Of a stretch of 64,000 nucleotides of DNA, positions 1 to 8,990 are shown one piece after another. Origin of the DNA: JANYHF01 sp963732765 (GTDB lineage: Bacteria; Pseudomonadota; Alphaproteobacteria; Rhizobiales; Hyphomicrobiaceae); assembly GCA_963732765.1 (NCBI GenBank), contig CAVTAS010000010.1, positions 496,001 to 560,000 of the forward strand. Reading direction: 5' to 3'. Positions within the stretch are counted from its first letter, which is position 1; each line of letters begins with the position of its first letter. Made by a program: the position numbers and the translations under genes. The notes under the pieces were generated by a model, which saw nothing but the letters and a program-made list of their open reading frames with translations, searched no databases and was not told where the DNA came from.

Positions 1-1
1 G

Positions 2-250
2 CAACCGGGCGGGCGCTTGCGGCTGCTCAAGAACGGCAACGATCTGGACGCTTATGTCGCAGAAGTGCCGCCCGACAACGGGACGCTGCTGGTGTTCAAG
101 CGCTCGGAAAACTCCTGGCACGGCCACGAAAGCTTCGAGGGCGTGCGCCGCTCAATCCAGATGAACTGGATGACCAGCGAAGGGTCGCGCGGCTTCCACA
201 AGCTGCGCCATCAGATTTCAGCGCGCGTGAAGAAATTGCTGGCGGCTTGA
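2..250 (+). CDS. 2OG-Fe(II) oxygenase, C-terminal fragment (5' end outside window)
   Basis: The reading frame is open from the first bases and ends with TGA at 248-250, so only the last 82 or so residues are present. The segment WHGHESFEGVRRSIQMNWM fits the distal histidine and the 2-oxoglutarate-binding arginine region of prolyl-4-hydroxylase-like Fe(II)/2OG dioxygenases. Enzymes of this fold hydroxylate small molecules or proteins; the substrate cannot be told. The stop codon overlaps a possible TTG start of the next gene, so the two may be co-transcribed. Family call is by motif only. Confidence 0.6.
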   Translation, partial: QPGGRLRLLKNGNDLDAYVAEVPPDNGTLLVFKRSENSWHGHESFEGVRRSIQMNWMTSEGSRGFHKLRHQISARVKKLLAA

Positions 251-282
251 CAGTGGGCGCCGAGCAGCTGACCTTGCTGCCC

Positions 283-873
283 ATGACAGAACCTGATATC
301 GTCCCGGTACGGAAGATCTCCGGCCATATTGTCTCGGTGTTCGTCACCGCAGACGTGACCCCGAAGGGCTTCCAGACCGATACGGTTGGCGGCCTGACGT
401 TGATGCTTGATGGCATCGATGGATCGCGCCATCGCGGCTGGACCATGCCGGCGGACGCGCGCGTGCCCTATCTGCCGCGCGGTACGCCCATGCGCGGCAC
501 CAGAGCGGTGTCGCTGGTATCGGTCGAAGACATGGCGGAGGCGGCCAAACGGCTGGACATTGCCACCATCGATCCGCGCTGGATTGGCGCCAACATCGTG
601 GTCAAGGGGATCGAGCACCTGTCCTACCTGCCGCGTGGCGCCAAACTGTTCTGCGATGGCGGGGCCATTCTGGTGGTCGAAGGCATGAACGCACCTTGCC
701 GTGGGGCAGGCGCCGCCATTGCCAGCCACACGGGACGGCCGGAGATCGAACTCGATTTCGTCAAGTCCGCGCAGCGCCTGCGGGGCCTGGTGGCAAGCGT
801 CGAGCATCCCGGCATCGTGAGAGCCGATACGGCGCTGAACGTGCGCATCCCCGAGCAGTGGCTCTATCGCTGA
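283..873 (+). CDS. MOSC domain-containing protein
   Basis: A 196-residue protein from ATG 283; an in-frame TTG at 247 that overlaps the upstream stop would give 208 residues. MOSC domains bind sulfur or molybdenum cofactor through a conserved cysteine. Here the likely cysteine is in NAPCRGAG near the end of the domain, preceded by the PRGTPMRGTRAVSLVS and DPRWIGANIVVKGIE segments typical of small stand-alone MOSC proteins. The substrate is unknown; related proteins handle sulfur transfer or N-hydroxylated compounds. It is probably in one operon with the preceding oxygenase fragment. Confidence 0.75.
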   Translation: MTEPDIVPVRKISGHIVSVFVTADVTPKGFQTDTVGGLTLMLDGIDGSRHRGWTMPADARVPYLPRGTPMRGTRAVSLVSVEDMAEAAKRLDIATIDPRWIGANIVVKGIEHLSYLPRGAKLFCDGGAILVVEGMNAPCRGAGAAIASHTGRPEIELDFVKSAQRLRGLVASVEHPGIVRADTALNVRIPEQWLYR

Positions 874-877
874 AGCC

Positions 878-1201
878 TCAGCAGGGCAGGAACTTGCAGT
901 GCCCGCTGCGGTTCTGGCTTCGATAGCTGCTGCAGATTTCCAGGATCCGGCTGTCGAAGCCGATGCTCCGGCAAACATCGGCCTTGACGCTGGTACTGTT
1001 GCGGATCTGATCGCCCGTTACGCGCATTCCGAAACTTCGCGCGACGGTGGCGAGATAGCCATCCGCGCAGTAAGGCGAGTGGAATTGACCCAGCGAGTTG
1101 ATCTGATAGGCGCCGTTGCAGCGGATCGCCGCATTGGCTGCGGTCGGGACCACCGCTGCTACCGCCAACGCTGCCAGAACCCCTATCAAAATGCCGCGCA
1201 T
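878..1201 (-). CDS. Small secreted cysteine-rich protein, function unknown
   Basis: The ATG at 1199-1201 is preceded by GGAGG at good spacing; the frame stays open further upstream but without such a site. The 107-residue product begins with a clear signal peptide (MRGILIGVLAALAVAAVV, cleavage near TAANA-A). The mature part has six cysteines (RCNGAYQ, SPYCADGY, DVCRSIG, EICSSY, GHCKFLPC), which suggests disulfide bonding in the periplasm. I recognise it only as a type of small secreted protein common in alphaproteobacteria. It converges on the MOSC gene with four bases between the stops. Confidence 0.65.
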   Translation of the reverse strand: MRGILIGVLAALAVAAVVPTAANAAIRCNGAYQINSLGQFHSPYCADGYLATVARSFGMRVTGDQIRNSTSVKADVCRSIGFDSRILEICSSYRSQNRSGHCKFLPC

Positions 1202-1344
1202 GCGAACCTCCTGAAATTGGTTGTTTAGGCCATTGTACCGCACCATACCCCCGATTTGCCCTTGCTCGCGAACTTGTGAGCCGTCCGGGACAAAACAGCG
1301 TCCAGCCATATCAAAGCAACCGCTTCTGCCCTATCGATGGCAGC

Positions 1345-2772
1345 ATGGATCCGATGCCCCTCTCCGCTACCCCCGATACGGCCGAAAAGCGCTCAGTCGC
1401 GCTTTGGTCGATTGTCGCCAGCCTGGGGCTGACGTTGGCCAAGCTGGTCGGCGGCCTCCTGACCGGCAGTCTCGGCCTGCTGTCGGAAGCCGCGCATAGC
1501 CTGCTCGATTTCGGCGCTACCGCCATTACCTATTGGGCTATTCGCGTCAGCGAGCGCCCCGCCGACAGCCGTCACCACTACGGCCATGCCAAAGTGGAAA
1601 GCGTTGCCGCACTGATTGAGACCGGCCTGCTGTTCGTCACCGCCATCGGGGTCGCCATCGAGGCCATCCGGCGGCTACTCGGCCACTCCGCTGAAATCAC
1701 CGTCACCTGGTGGGCGATGGCGATCATTGTGGTCTCGATCATCGTCGATTTCTTCCGGGCGCGCACTTTGCAGCGTGTCGCCCAGCGGACGCACAGCGCA
1801 GCCCTGGAGGCCGACGCGCTGCACTTCTCGTCGGACATGTACAGCTCGATGGCCGTGCTGGTCGGTCTGTTGCTGGTGGCGTTTGGCTATCCGTGGGCGG
1901 ATGCGCTGGCTGCGCTGCTGGTCTCGGTCTTCATCGTCCTCGCCGGTTGGCGCCTGGGCAGCCGCACCATCGATACGCTGATGGACGCTGCGCCCGAAGG
2001 CGCCATCGAGCGGATCGAGGCGGCCGGCAGGGAGACCGAGGGCGTGTTGCGCCTTGAGCGGGTGCGCGCCCGACCTTCCGGCGCCGCGCTGTTTGTGGAC
2101 GCGCAGGTCGTCGTGCCTCGAACGCTCCCGCTCGATCGCGCCAGCGCCATCAAGGACGCCTTGACCGCCCGCCTGCGCCGCGACATGCCGGAGGCCGATA
2201 TTTCGCTGTCCCTTGCGCCGGTTGAACTCGACGACGAAACCGCGTTCGACAAGGTAATGCTGGTCGCCTCACGCCAGGGCGTGGCCGTGCACCACGTCAC
2301 CATCCAACACATTTCCCATCACAAGTCCGGAGCCGTCACGACTGGCGCCGACAAGATGTCGGTCAGCCTCGATCTGGAACTTGACGGCGCGATGGCGCTC
2401 GGACAGGCCCACGGTTTGGCGACGCGACTTGAAAACGCTATCGAGTCAGAACTTGGCGACGGTGTCGAAGTGGAGAGCCACATTGAGCCCCTACTTATGA
2501 CTGCCGTGGAAGGCGCAGATATTGCAGAGACCGAGCGAGCCGGCATGGCGCGCATACTGAACGAGCTTGCCGCCAAGGACGGGCGCCTCAAGAACATCCA
2601 CGACGTGCGCGCCCGCCGCACGCCGCTCGGCCTGCTGGTGACCATCCACTGCCACGCAAATCCCAGCTCAAGCGTGCAAGCAGTCCACGACGCCGTGCAC
2701 GATCTTGAACTGCAGTTTCAGGCTCGGCTGCCCGAAGTCAAACGCCTGATCGGCCACGCCGAGCCGGGGTGA
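1345..2772 (+). CDS. Cation diffusion facilitator family transporter with extended C-terminus
   Basis: A 475-residue inner-membrane metal/proton antiporter from ATG 1345; a GTG at 1276 would add 23 residues. The first 200 residues form a six-helix CDF domain with both metal-site HxxxD pairs visible (AHSLLD in helix 2 and HFSSD in helix 5). After a normal cytoplasmic dimerisation domain (about residues 205-285) come two more segments of similar size (about 290-385 and 395-470), so the tail is around twice the usual length. The middle segment is histidine-rich (HHVTIQHISHHK). Zn, Fe or Mn export is likely; the exact metal is not inferable. Confidence 0.88.
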   Translation: MDPMPLSATPDTAEKRSVALWSIVASLGLTLAKLVGGLLTGSLGLLSEAAHSLLDFGATAITYWAIRVSERPADSRHHYGHAKVESVAALIETGLLFVTAIGVAIEAIRRLLGHSAEITVTWWAMAIIVVSIIVDFFRARTLQRVAQRTHSAALEADALHFSSDMYSSMAVLVGLLLVAFGYPWADALAALLVSVFIVLAGWRLGSRTIDTLMDAAPEGAIERIEAAGRETEGVLRLERVRARPSGAALFVDAQVVVPRTLPLDRASAIKDALTARLRRDMPEADISLSLAPVELDDETAFDKVMLVASRQGVAVHHVTIQHISHHKSGAVTTGADKMSVSLDLELDGAMALGQAHGLATRLENAIESELGDGVEVESHIEPLLMTAVEGADIAETERAGMARILNELAAKDGRLKNIHDVRARRTPLGLLVTIHCHANPSSSVQAVHDAVHDLELQFQARLPEVKRLIGHAEPG

Positions 2773-2774
2773 GA

Positions 2775-4012
2775 TCAGCTTACCCCGTTCAGTGCCACAT
2801 CGAACACATCGAAGTTGCGCAAGGCATGTCCCGCCGGCAGCGGCACTTTGCGATTGGCAATCATCGGCACCCGCTGCTCTGCGAGGCCACCGTGCGAGCG
2901 GAGCGGCTCGTCGAGGCCAGAGAGATCATGTCGCGCTGCCGAAGTACCGAGCGTCATGTGCTTGGCCGATGTCACGACAAGATCGCCGATGCGGTCGGGG
3001 GGAGTCCGAAACGGACGCAAGCGTCGCCGCGCGCGAGCACCAGGTCGATACCGGCTATGGCGCGCAACCGACTGGCGATTACCTCGCCGTTGACCTCGGG
3101 TTGCAGATAGAGCGTTGCGAACGATCCGAGCGCGCCGTGATGGGCCACATAGGGATCGGTAATCGGCAGGATGACGCGCGATCCCGCCGCTTCGGGCCAG
3201 CCATCCAGCAGCGACTGCAGATAGACCACGTTGGGCAAGCCGTCCGGCCCGTGCTTGTCGTTCATGCCGTGATCGGCGGTGGCGACAATGATGGCGCCGA
3301 GCGTGTCCATGGCGGTCAGATAGCCATCGATCATGGCGTAGAAGTCGTTGGCGATCTTGGTGCCGGGACCGGCCTTGTGCTGGATATAGTCCGTCGTCGA
3401 TAGATACATCAGGTCCGGCTGGGCGGTTTCCAGCAGCTTGACGCCGGCAGCGAACACGAACTCCGACAAATCAGCCGAATAAACGCCCGGCAACGGCAAC
3501 CCCACAAAGCTCAGCACACCATCGATGCCGCTATCGCTCTTGGTCGCCTTGTCCGCCTTTTCCGACGAGAACGCGATGGCGCGACCGCTCGCATAGTCGA
3601 GGCCGTTCGACAGCAGCAACCGCAGTTTGTCCTTGGCCGTGACCATGGCGACCTTGGCACCGGCATCGTGGAAGGCGCGCAAGATCGTTGGCGCGCGCAA
3701 AAACTTCGGATCGTTCATCATCACTTCGGTCCCGGTCGCGGGATCGAAGAAATAGTTGCCGGCAATGCCGTGTACGGAGGGCGGGCGGCCGGTGATGATC
3801 GAGAGATTGTTCGGATTGGTGAAGCTTGGGATGACGGAGTCAGCGAGCAGGTTGGCGCCGTCGCGCATGAAGCGGGCGAACGTCGGCGCGCGGCCGGCAG
3901 CGATCGCCGCTTCGATGTAGCCTGGCTCGGAACCATCGATGCAGATGACAACGGTGGGTTTGGCCGGCCAAGCGTAGTCGCGGCCGTTGCAAGTGACGAT
4001 TTTCGCGGTCAT
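2775..4012 (-). pseudogene. phnA: Phosphonoacetate hydrolase, single-base frameshift near the 3' end
   Basis: Alkaline-phosphatase superfamily enzyme that cleaves phosphonoacetate to acetate and phosphate with two metal ions. The N-terminal 330 or so residues carry the expected motifs: CIDGSEPGYI (metal), SFTNPNNLSIITG (nucleophile Thr region), TTDYIQHKAG and TADHGMNDKHG. The frame breaks in a run of six C on the coding strand (2997-3002). The family tail (RIGDLVV...SHGGLAEQRVP...NRKV) continues in another frame to a stop at 2775. One additional C would restore FGLPPDRIGD and a protein of about 412 residues, the family length. The start overlaps the phnW stop by four bases. Either a real mutation or a sequencing error. 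Confidence 0.85.
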
Positions 4013-5160
4013 GACGCTGCTCGCAGGTTGGTCACACCCATCTCTTCAAGCACCTCGCCAATCGCCGCCAGCGCGCCGCGCATATGATCGGCGTTCAGCC
4101 GCCCGATGCAGCCGATGCGGAAACTGTCGGCCACCGTCAGCTTGCCGGGATAGATGACGTAGCCGCGATCCCTGAGCTTGTCGTAGAAAGCCTGGAACAC
4201 GAAGGCTTTGTCCGTGGGCATATGAAAGGTCGCGATGATCGGGGCTTGCAGCTTTTCGGACAGGAGCGGTTTGAAGCCCAGCGCGCGCATGCCGGCGATC
4301 AGCACCTCGGCATTCTCCCGATAGCGCCGTCCTCGCCCCGGCTGCCCACCCTCGGCGCGGAATTCGACCAGCGCCCGATGGAAGGCGACGATGACATGGA
4401 TCGGCGGCGTGAAACGATACTGGCCGGTCTTGGCGAAGTTCTGCCATTGATCGTGCAGGTCCAGCACCAGGGTCGTTGCATTGCCCGCCGTCTCGCCCAG
4501 CGCCACCGGGCAGCAGATGACAAAGCCCAGTCCAGGTACGCCTTCGATGCATTTGTTGGAGGAGGCCGCGACCGCATCGAACCCGACCGTTTTCAGATCC
4601 AATGGCAAGGCGCCAAACGCCGACATGGCGTCGACAAGCAGGCGCCGCCCATGTTTTTGCACCAGCGCTCCGATCTCGACGATCGGGTTGAGAATGCCGC
4701 TGGTGGTCTCGCACTGCACGGCGAACACATGCGTAATGGCTCTATCGGCCGCCAACATGCGATCCACTTCGGCGAGGTCAGGCGGCGTATCCTCAGGCGT
4801 CTGATGAACGACCGTGGCGCGGCGCGCGATATCCAGGATTTTCTTAGCGCGCAGTCCATAGGCGCCGTTGATCAGCACCAGGCACTTTCCCGTCGGCGGC
4901 ACGAAGGTCGTCAACATGGCCTCCACCGCGAAGGTGCCCGAGCCCTGCATCGGCACCGTCACATAGTCGCCGCCGGCATTGACGATCTCGGGCAACCACT
5001 CCAGCACCTCGCGGTTGATTTTGAGGAACCCCGCATCGCGCGAGCCCCAGTCGTGCACCATCACCTCCTTCACCGACTTGGAGGTGGTGAGCGGTCCGGG
5101 CGTCAGCAACAGCGCGTCGCCGGTTTCGGAGATGCCCTGAGGAGCTTTGGTCGTGGTCAT
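4009..5160 (-). CDS. phnW: 2-aminoethylphosphonate--pyruvate transaminase
   Basis: A 383-residue PLP enzyme that moves the amino group of 2-aminoethylphosphonate to pyruvate, giving phosphonoacetaldehyde and alanine. The N-terminal LLLTPGPLTTS, the substrate loop MQGSGTFAVEA and the Schiff-base lysine in SSNKCIEGVPG are all present, and length matches the family. It is translationally coupled (ATGA) to the downstream phosphonoacetate hydrolase. The enzyme that should link them, phosphonoacetaldehyde dehydrogenase (PhnY), is not in this window. The promoter must lie in the 159 bp shared with the divergent glutamate-synthase-like gene. Confidence 0.93.
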   Translation of the reverse strand: MTTTKAPQGISETGDALLLTPGPLTTSKSVKEVMVHDWGSRDAGFLKINREVLEWLPEIVNAGGDYVTVPMQGSGTFAVEAMLTTFVPPTGKCLVLINGAYGLRAKKILDIARRATVVHQTPEDTPPDLAEVDRMLAADRAITHVFAVQCETTSGILNPIVEIGALVQKHGRRLLVDAMSAFGALPLDLKTVGFDAVAASSNKCIEGVPGLGFVICCPVALGETAGNATTLVLDLHDQWQNFAKTGQYRFTPPIHVIVAFHRALVEFRAEGGQPGRGRRYRENAEVLIAGMRALGFKPLLSEKLQAPIIATFHMPTDKAFVFQAFYDKLRDRGYVIYPGKLTVADSFRIGCIGRLNADHMRGALAAIGEVLEEMGVTNLRAAS

Positions 5161-5319
5161 GCGATCATCCTGGTTGATCGAACTGGCGCCATCCTAGCGT
5201 GGCCACGGCTGCCGATCCATGGCGCAACAGCGTGACACCGGCGATCCAATTTATCGTCGCCAGACCGTCGCGAATTCGGATTAGGGTCGGTCCACGCACA
5301 ACTGCCCTCGGGAGCGAGT

Positions 5320-6948
5320 ATGTCCTGGATTCAATTGCCCTTCACGCCGCGCTATATCCTGCTGACGCTCGCCCTGGTGCTGACAGCGATACTGCTCGCC
5401 GACGTCCTGCTGCGGCCCGGCTTCCATCCGATCGTGTACGCGGCGCTTGCGGGCAGCACCGTTCTCTCGCTCATCGGGCTGCGCGACATCACCCAGACGC
5501 GCCATTCGATCCTGCGCAATTACCCCATCGCGGCGCATCTGCGCTTCATGTTCGAGGAAATCCGGCCGGAGATGCGGCAGTATTTCTTCGAGGGCGACCG
5601 CGACGGCACGCCGTTCAATCGCGACCAGCGCGCCATCGTCTATCAGCGCGCCAAGATGGTGCTGGACAAGCGGCCGTTCGGCACCCAGGCCGAGGTCTAT
5701 GCCGACAATTTCGAATGGCTGAACCATTCGATGACGCCCACAGCGGTGGCGACCGAGGGCTTTCGCGTGCGCGTTGGCGGGCCGCATTGCGCCAGGCCCT
5801 ATGACGCTTCGGTGTTCAATATCTCAGCCATGAGTTTCGGCGCGCTCAGCGCCAATGCGATCCGCGCGCTGAGTACGGGGGCGAAGGCGGGCGGCTTTGC
5901 GCAGGATACCGGCGAGGGCGGGCTCAGCCCCTATCACGAGGCCGGCGGCGGCGACATCATATGGGAGATCGGCTCGGGCTACTTCGGCTGCCGCAACCCG
6001 GATGGGACGTTCTCGCCCGAAATGTTCGCCAAGGTCGCGGGGCGCGACCAGGTCAAGATGGTCGAGCTGAAACTCAGCCAGGGTGCCAAGCCGGGCCACG
6101 GTGGCGTGCTGCCGGCGGCGAAAGTGAGTTCCGAAATCGCCCGCATCCGCGGCGTGCCGGTTGGCAGGGATTGCATTTCCCCCGCGCGGCATTCGGCGTT
6201 CGCAACGCCCATCGAACTGCTGCAGTTTATCGACCGCATGCGAACCCTGTCGGGCGGCAAGCCTGCCGGTTTCAAGCTCTGCGTCGGCCATCCGCACGAG
6301 TTTCTGGCCGTCTGCAAGGCCATGCTGGCGACCGGCCTGACGCCGGATTTCATCGTGGTCGACGGCAAGGAGGGTGGGACGGGTGCGGCGCCGCAGGAGT
6401 TCATCGACCATCTCGGCATGCCGATGCGGGATGGGCTGAACTTTGTGCACAACGCGCTGATCGGCATTGGCGTGCGCGAGCGCGTGCATCTGGCGGCGGC
6501 CGGCAAGATAGTCACTGGCTTCGACATCGCACGCGCCTTTGCTCTGGGAGCCGACTGGTGCAATGCGGCGCGCGGCTTCATGTTCGCCATCGGCTGCATC
6601 CAATCGCAGTCGTGCCATACGGATCGCTGTCCGGTTGGGGTGGCGACCCAGGACCCCAGCCGGCAGCGCGCATTGGTGGTGCCGGACAAGGCCACGCGGG
6701 TCGCGAACTTCCACAAGGCGACCGTGCATTCGTTGGCCGAAGTGGTGGCCGCCTCCGGGTTGGATCACCCGCGCGAATTCCGGCCGCAGCACGTGTCGCG
6801 CCGCGTCAGCCCAAGCCAGATCAAGACCTTCGCCGAGTTGTATCCGGCGCTGCAATCGGGCGAGCTGATCGCGGGGACCGACGATGCACGGTTCAAGTCA
6901 GCCTGGGCCGCGGCGCGCGCCGAGACATTCGAGGCGGCAAACTTCTGA
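5320..6948 (+). CDS. Membrane-anchored FMN-binding glutamate synthase family protein
   Basis: A 542-residue protein with one or two hydrophobic segments at residues 10-55, then a stand-alone GltB-type FMN/(beta/alpha)8 domain (about 130-490). Typical segments are SAMSFGALS, AGGFAQDTGEGGLSPYH, HGGVLPAAKVS and DGKEGGTGAAP. The iron-sulfur ligands are C426, C432 and C437 in CIQSQSCHTDRCPVG. It lacks the glutaminase and structural domains of full glutamate synthase, and members of this class have no agreed reaction. It is divergent from phnW. Confidence 0.85.
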   Translation: MSWIQLPFTPRYILLTLALVLTAILLADVLLRPGFHPIVYAALAGSTVLSLIGLRDITQTRHSILRNYPIAAHLRFMFEEIRPEMRQYFFEGDRDGTPFNRDQRAIVYQRAKMVLDKRPFGTQAEVYADNFEWLNHSMTPTAVATEGFRVRVGGPHCARPYDASVFNISAMSFGALSANAIRALSTGAKAGGFAQDTGEGGLSPYHEAGGGDIIWEIGSGYFGCRNPDGTFSPEMFAKVAGRDQVKMVELKLSQGAKPGHGGVLPAAKVSSEIARIRGVPVGRDCISPARHSAFATPIELLQFIDRMRTLSGGKPAGFKLCVGHPHEFLAVCKAMLATGLTPDFIVVDGKEGGTGAAPQEFIDHLGMPMRDGLNFVHNALIGIGVRERVHLAAAGKIVTGFDIARAFALGADWCNAARGFMFAIGCIQSQSCHTDRCPVGVATQDPSRQRALVVPDKATRVANFHKATVHSLAEVVAASGLDHPREFRPQHVSRRVSPSQIKTFAELYPALQSGELIAGTDDARFKSAWAAARAETFEAANF

Positions 6949-7040
6949 AGCTCTCTGGCACCACAACCATAATTACCTTATGACGCGTACAAGTACGGGG
7001 CCGATTGCCACCGGACCAATTCGCGGGAGGGACCCCAAGC

Positions 7041-7838
7041 ATGTCCGTCGACCACATCCTGGCCAGCGCCGAAGCCCAGGCCTTCACGGCCGCGCTGGCG
7101 AGCAAGTATGGCATCACGCAGCAGGCTGCGCAAACTGCGGTGGCCGCGCTGCTGCCATCCATGATTGGCGGGCTGGAAAAGAACACCATGACGCGTGACG
7201 GCATCGCGGGGCTGATGGGCGCGCTCTCGTCGGGGCACCACTACACCGTCATCGCCAATCCCGAGGCTGTCGGCAGTCCCGATACCGTCGCCGACGGCAA
7301 TGCGGTCATCGGCCATCTGCTCGGGCCCAAGGGATTGCCTCCGGCGACTTTGCAGGCGGCGGCCAGCAAGGCAGGGGTGCCGTTGACGGCCATGAGCGGC
7401 ATCGCGCCGATGGTAGCGGTGTTCGTGCTCGGCTGGCTGTTCCGCAATGCCGGACCGATGCTCGGCAACATCCTGACCGGCGCGGCGCGTTCGGCCATGG
7501 GTGGCGGCGGCGGCGGCATGTCGATGCCGCAGATGCCCAATATGGGCGGCGGCAGTTCGATGCCGTTCCCTAAAGCGGGCGGCGGACCTTTGTCGCTGCC
7601 CGACATCAAGAATTTCGATACTTCGCGCAACAACCCCTATGGCGACATCGCCAACAGCATCCGGCGCGGCGGCTCGAACGCGGGCGCATCGACCAGCGTC
7701 ATCCGCGACGTGCTCGGCAATCTGCTGGGCTTTGGCTCGTCGAAGGGCTGGATGGGCTGGATCATCCGGTTCATCGTGCTGCGCTACGGCTGGACCATCC
7801 TGCGCGGCATTCTAAGCGCTGTCCTCAGCCGCCGGTGA
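7041..7838 (+). CDS. DUF937 domain-containing protein
   Basis: A 265-residue protein; ATG 7041 follows GGGAGGGACC, so it is preferred over an in-frame TTG at 7005. Residues 1-100 resemble DUF937 (an all-helical domain of unknown role). A hydrophobic segment (IAPMVAVFVLGWLFRNAGPM) follows, then a Gly/Met/Pro-rich linker and a second hydrophobic C-terminal stretch (WMGWIIRFIVLRYGWTILR). This suggests a membrane-associated protein. Its last 27 bases overlap the 3' end of tgt on the opposite strand. Confidence 0.65.
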   Translation: MSVDHILASAEAQAFTAALASKYGITQQAAQTAVAALLPSMIGGLEKNTMTRDGIAGLMGALSSGHHYTVIANPEAVGSPDTVADGNAVIGHLLGPKGLPPATLQAAASKAGVPLTAMSGIAPMVAVFVLGWLFRNAGPMLGNILTGAARSAMGGGGGGMSMPQMPNMGGGSSMPFPKAGGGPLSLPDIKNFDTSRNNPYGDIANSIRRGGSNAGASTSVIRDVLGNLLGFGSSKGWMGWIIRFIVLRYGWTILRGILSAVLSRR

Positions 7839-8951
7839 GGCCATGCGCGCCAGCGTCTCGTCCTTGAACTGCTGGAACCGTCCAGCGGATATGGCAGTGC
7901 GAATACCCGCCATCAGCGCCTGATAAAAGGCGATGTTGTTCCAGGTCAGCAGCATTGCGCCCAGCATCTCCTCCGAGCGCACGAGATGGTGCAGGTAGGC
8001 GCGCGAGTAGTCGCGAGCCGGCGGGGCGTCGAGATCGGGATCGAGTGGACACGGATCATCAGCATGCTTTGCGTTTTTCAGGTTGAGCTTGCCGTTCCAG
8101 GTGTAGGCGAGCCCATGGCGGCCGGCGCGGGTCGGCATGACGCAATCGAACATGTCGATGCCGCGCTCCACCGACAGCAGGATATCCTGCGGTGTGCCGA
8201 CGCCCATCAGGTAGCGCGGTTTGCTGGCGGGCAGCGCCGGCATGGTCGCCGAGATCGTGTCCAGCATCACCGCCTGTGGCTCGCCAACCGCCAGCCCGCC
8301 GATCGAATAGCCCTCGCAATCCAGCGCCGCCAGCGCCGCGGCCGAGCGCAACCGAAGCGCGGCATCTGTCCCGCCTTGCACAATGCCGAACATGGCCTGT
8401 CCCGGTTTCGACATACGTTTGAACGCCGTCCGCGAGCGCTCGGCCCAGCGCAGCGACAGCTCCATGGCGCGCTCCATCTCGTCACGGCTGGCGGGCAATG
8501 CGACGCATTCGTCGAGTTGCATCTGAATATCGGAGCCGAGCAGGCACTGGATTTCGATCGAACGCTCCGGGCTCATCTCATGACGCGAGCCATCGATGTG
8601 CGATTGGAACACCACGCCCTGTTCGCTCATGGTGCGCAGCTTTGCCAGCGACATGACCTGGAAGCCGCCGCTGTCGGTGAGGATGGGGCCGGCCCAGTTC
8701 ATGAATTTATGCAGGCCACCAAGCCGCGCGACCCGCTCGGCGCCGGGGCGCAGCATCAGGTGGTAGGTGTTGCCGAGCAGGATGTCGGCCCCGGTCGCCT
8801 TCACATGCTCGGTGAACATCGCTTTTACCGTGGCGGCCGTGCCTACCGGCATGAACGCGGGTGTGCGGATGATCCCGCGCGGTGTTGCGACCTCGCCAAG
8901 ACGGGCCGCGCCATCGGTGGCGCGCAGGGTGTAGGCGAATTTATCGGTCAT
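7812..8951 (-). CDS. tgt: tRNA-guanine transglycosylase (queuosine synthesis), zinc cysteines absent
   Basis: A 379-residue enzyme that exchanges G34 of GU(N) tRNAs for preQ1. Active-site segments are intact: DSGGFQVMSL (general acid-base Asp), VQGGTD, SIGGLAVGE and MFDCVMPTRAGRHG (nucleophile Asp). The C-terminal zinc site is unusual. Where Zymomonas and E. coli enzymes have CxCxxC before SRAYLHH, this protein reads PDLDAPPARDYSRAYLHH, with all three cysteines replaced; the histidines remain. It follows queA in the same orientation, with a palindromic element in between. Confidence 0.93.
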   Translation of the reverse strand: MTDKFAYTLRATDGAARLGEVATPRGIIRTPAFMPVGTAATVKAMFTEHVKATGADILLGNTYHLMLRPGAERVARLGGLHKFMNWAGPILTDSGGFQVMSLAKLRTMSEQGVVFQSHIDGSRHEMSPERSIEIQCLLGSDIQMQLDECVALPASRDEMERAMELSLRWAERSRTAFKRMSKPGQAMFGIVQGGTDAALRLRSAAALAALDCEGYSIGGLAVGEPQAVMLDTISATMPALPASKPRYLMGVGTPQDILLSVERGIDMFDCVMPTRAGRHGLAYTWNGKLNLKNAKHADDPCPLDPDLDAPPARDYSRAYLHHLVRSEEMLGAMLLTWNNIAFYQALMAGIRTAISAGRFQQFKDETLARMASPAAEDSA

Positions 8952-8990
8952 TTGGTCCGTCGAGGTTACTGAGGGGCGGTAAACGGAGGG

